The notes beneath the pieces were generated by a model that saw only the letters and a list, made by a program, of their open reading frames with translations, was not told the origin of the DNA and did not search any database. A stretch of 20,868 nt of DNA from Dehalococcoidia bacterium (GTDB lineage: Bacteria; Chloroflexota; Dehalococcoidia; Dehalococcoidales; Fen-1064). A program made the translations under genes and the position numbers. The stretch is from NCBI GenBank assembly GCA_030691775.1, contig JAUYDN010000057.1:1-20868 (forward strand), in the 5' to 3' direction. Positions within the stretch are counted from its first letter, which is position 1. Each line of letters starts with the position of its first letter. This document shows, in pieces, positions 19,758-20,868 of the stretch.

Positions 19758-20868
19758 CTACTTAAATCCGATGAGACCCTTATCCAGCCGTGTCAAACCC
19801 TCGTCAATCTCGGCTGCTATGATGTTGAGCGCCGGCATAATGCGGATGGCGTTCGGTTTAACTCTATTAACAAGTAACCCCGTCTTCAAGCAAGCAAGTA
19901 ATACATCCTGCCCGATATCTTTATTGAAATACATCGCCGCCAACAAGCCCTTGCCATGTACATCGGTGACGAAGGGATATTTCTCTTTGAGCTTCTTCAT
20001 ACCGTCAAGCAGGTACTCACCCATTCTTTTCGCGTTGCCGGGCACGTCATTTTCCACGATATACTTGAAGACGGCGTAGGCTGTGGCGCAGGTTAAAGGA
20101 TTACCTCCGAAAGTAGTACCGTGGTCGCCGGGCTGGAAGACTTCGCAGTGCTGCTTTGACAACACCGCGCCAATCGGCACCCCACCCCCCAGACCCTTCG
20201 CCAGGGTCATGATGTCCGGCTCGATGCCGTAAAGCTGGTAGCCCCACAGCGCCCCGCACCGCCCGACTCCCGTTTGAATCTCGTCCAGAATCAGGAGAAT
20301 TCCCTTCTCATCACACCACTTCCTCACGGCCTTCAGGTAATTTTTGTCCGGGATGTTGACACCACCCTCTCCCTGGATTGGCTCGAGCATCACTGCGCAG
20401 GTCCGGCTGGTGGTCGCTTTCTTAATAGCGTTGATATCATTGAACTCCACGTTTATAAATCCGGGCGGTAGTGGTTGGTACGGCTCCTGGTATTTTGGTT
20501 GCCCGGTAGCCGCCGTCATCGCCAGACTGCGTCCGTGGAATGAGTTGAACGCCGTGATAACTTCATAAGCGCCATTGAGCTTGAGCTTGCCGTAACGCCG
20601 CGCTAATTTAACCGCGCCTTCGTTGGCTTCGAGCCCGCTGTTGCACATGAAAACACGGCTAAGACAGCTGTTCTGCACCAGTAACTCTGCCAGTTTAATG
20701 TAGGGAATCGTATAGTAGATGTGTGACGTCTGTATCAGGGTTTTCGCCTGTTCTGCCAGAGCATCTACAATAACAGGATGGCAATGCCCCAACGCGCAAA
20801 CAGCCCATCCACCAACGAAATCGTAGTACTCTTTGCCCTTATCGTCCCAGACACGTACACCTTCACCA
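19758..20868 (-). CDS. argD: Acetylornithine aminotransferase, N-terminus beyond the window
   Basis: Class III PLP aminotransferase; converts N-acetylglutamate semialdehyde to acetylornithine in arginine synthesis. In the window 369 residues are readable. The frame is open to the right edge, beginning EGVRVWDDKGKEYYDFVGGWAVCALGHCHP, so the start and a few tens of residues are outside. LLILDEIQTGVGRCG holds the PLP-ring Asp, and TLAKGLGGGVPIGAV holds the Schiff-base Lys. TTFGGNPLTCA is the phosphate-binding loop. The genomic context (argG, argH) favours argD over ornithine, 4-aminobutyrate or LysW-lysine aminotransferases. The variant VGGWAV at the place usually reading AGIAV is mildly unusual. 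A TTG at 20792 is not the start. Confidence 0.92.
   Translation of the reverse strand, partial: GEGVRVWDDKGKEYYDFVGGWAVCALGHCHPVIVDALAEQAKTLIQTSHIYYTIPYIKLAELLVQNSCLSRVFMCNSGLEANEGAVKLARRYGKLKLNGAYEVITAFNSFHGRSLAMTAATGQPKYQEPYQPLPPGFINVEFNDINAIKKATTSRTCAVMLEPIQGEGGVNIPDKNYLKAVRKWCDEKGILLILDEIQTGVGRCGALWGYQLYGIEPDIMTLAKGLGGGVPIGAVLSKQHCEVFQPGDHGTTFGGNPLTCATAYAVFKYIVENDVPGNAKRMGEYLLDGMKKLKEKYPFVTDVHGKGLLAAMYFNKDIGQDVLLACLKTGLLVNRVKPNAIRIMPALNIIAAEIDEGLTRLDKGLIGFK

Noticed and set aside
20792..20792. TTG as the argD start
   Set aside because: The conserved N-terminal segment VRVWDDKGKEYYDF continues upstream in frame to the window edge.

Overview
The window looks like part of a Chloroflexota (class Dehalococcoidia-like) chromosome, probably from an uncultured anaerobe. 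This is an inference from protein character, from the argD-argG-argH-rpe order, from a TrpRS with an [4Fe-4S]-type cysteine pattern, and from an Isf-type flavoprotein; no rRNA or marker search was possible. It is a housekeeping region with gene gaps unusually full of small repeats. Almost every gene is on the minus strand. Plus-strand genes are a gamma-carbonic anhydrase, a hicBA module and rpmB.

Layout. 1-1213: start of an unidentified gene, peptide deformylase (def), then a 520-base gap with a foldback repeat, a fossil of an RHS core and a 'cttgatacgggg' repeat. 1214-4719: a biotin-dependent carboxyltransferase, a crotonase-family protein and trpS. 4947-5477: gamma-carbonic anhydrase. 5505-5748: a non-coding TGTCAT-ended element. 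5859-7517: argS. 7598-7715: a foldback element. 7855-8386: hicB and a hicA whose canonical C-terminus lies in the -1 frame. 8426-9151: an iron-sulfur flavoprotein. 9509-15549: fakA-degV-degV-recG, read as a fatty acid kinase with two FakB-type lipid carriers plus RecG, next to divergent rpmB. 15888-20868: argD-argG-argH-rpe, interrupted between argD and argG by a 390-base element with 14-bp perfect terminal inverted repeats that carries a small GIY-YIG nuclease gene.

How the genes work together. argG and argH are the last two steps of arginine synthesis, and argD is an earlier step. fakA and the two degV genes probably phosphorylate fatty acids for phospholipid synthesis. trpS, argS, def and rpmB serve translation.

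The most unusual signals are: (1) degenerate tandem repeats with a strict 7-base period but different unit sequences in at least eight gene gaps; (2) the GIY-YIG element inside the arg cluster, whose canonical N-terminus is out of frame by one A in an A6 run; (3) the hicA -1 frameshift at an A-AAG site. The two one-base shifts may be real decay, recoding or assembly errors, and only reads or relatives can decide.
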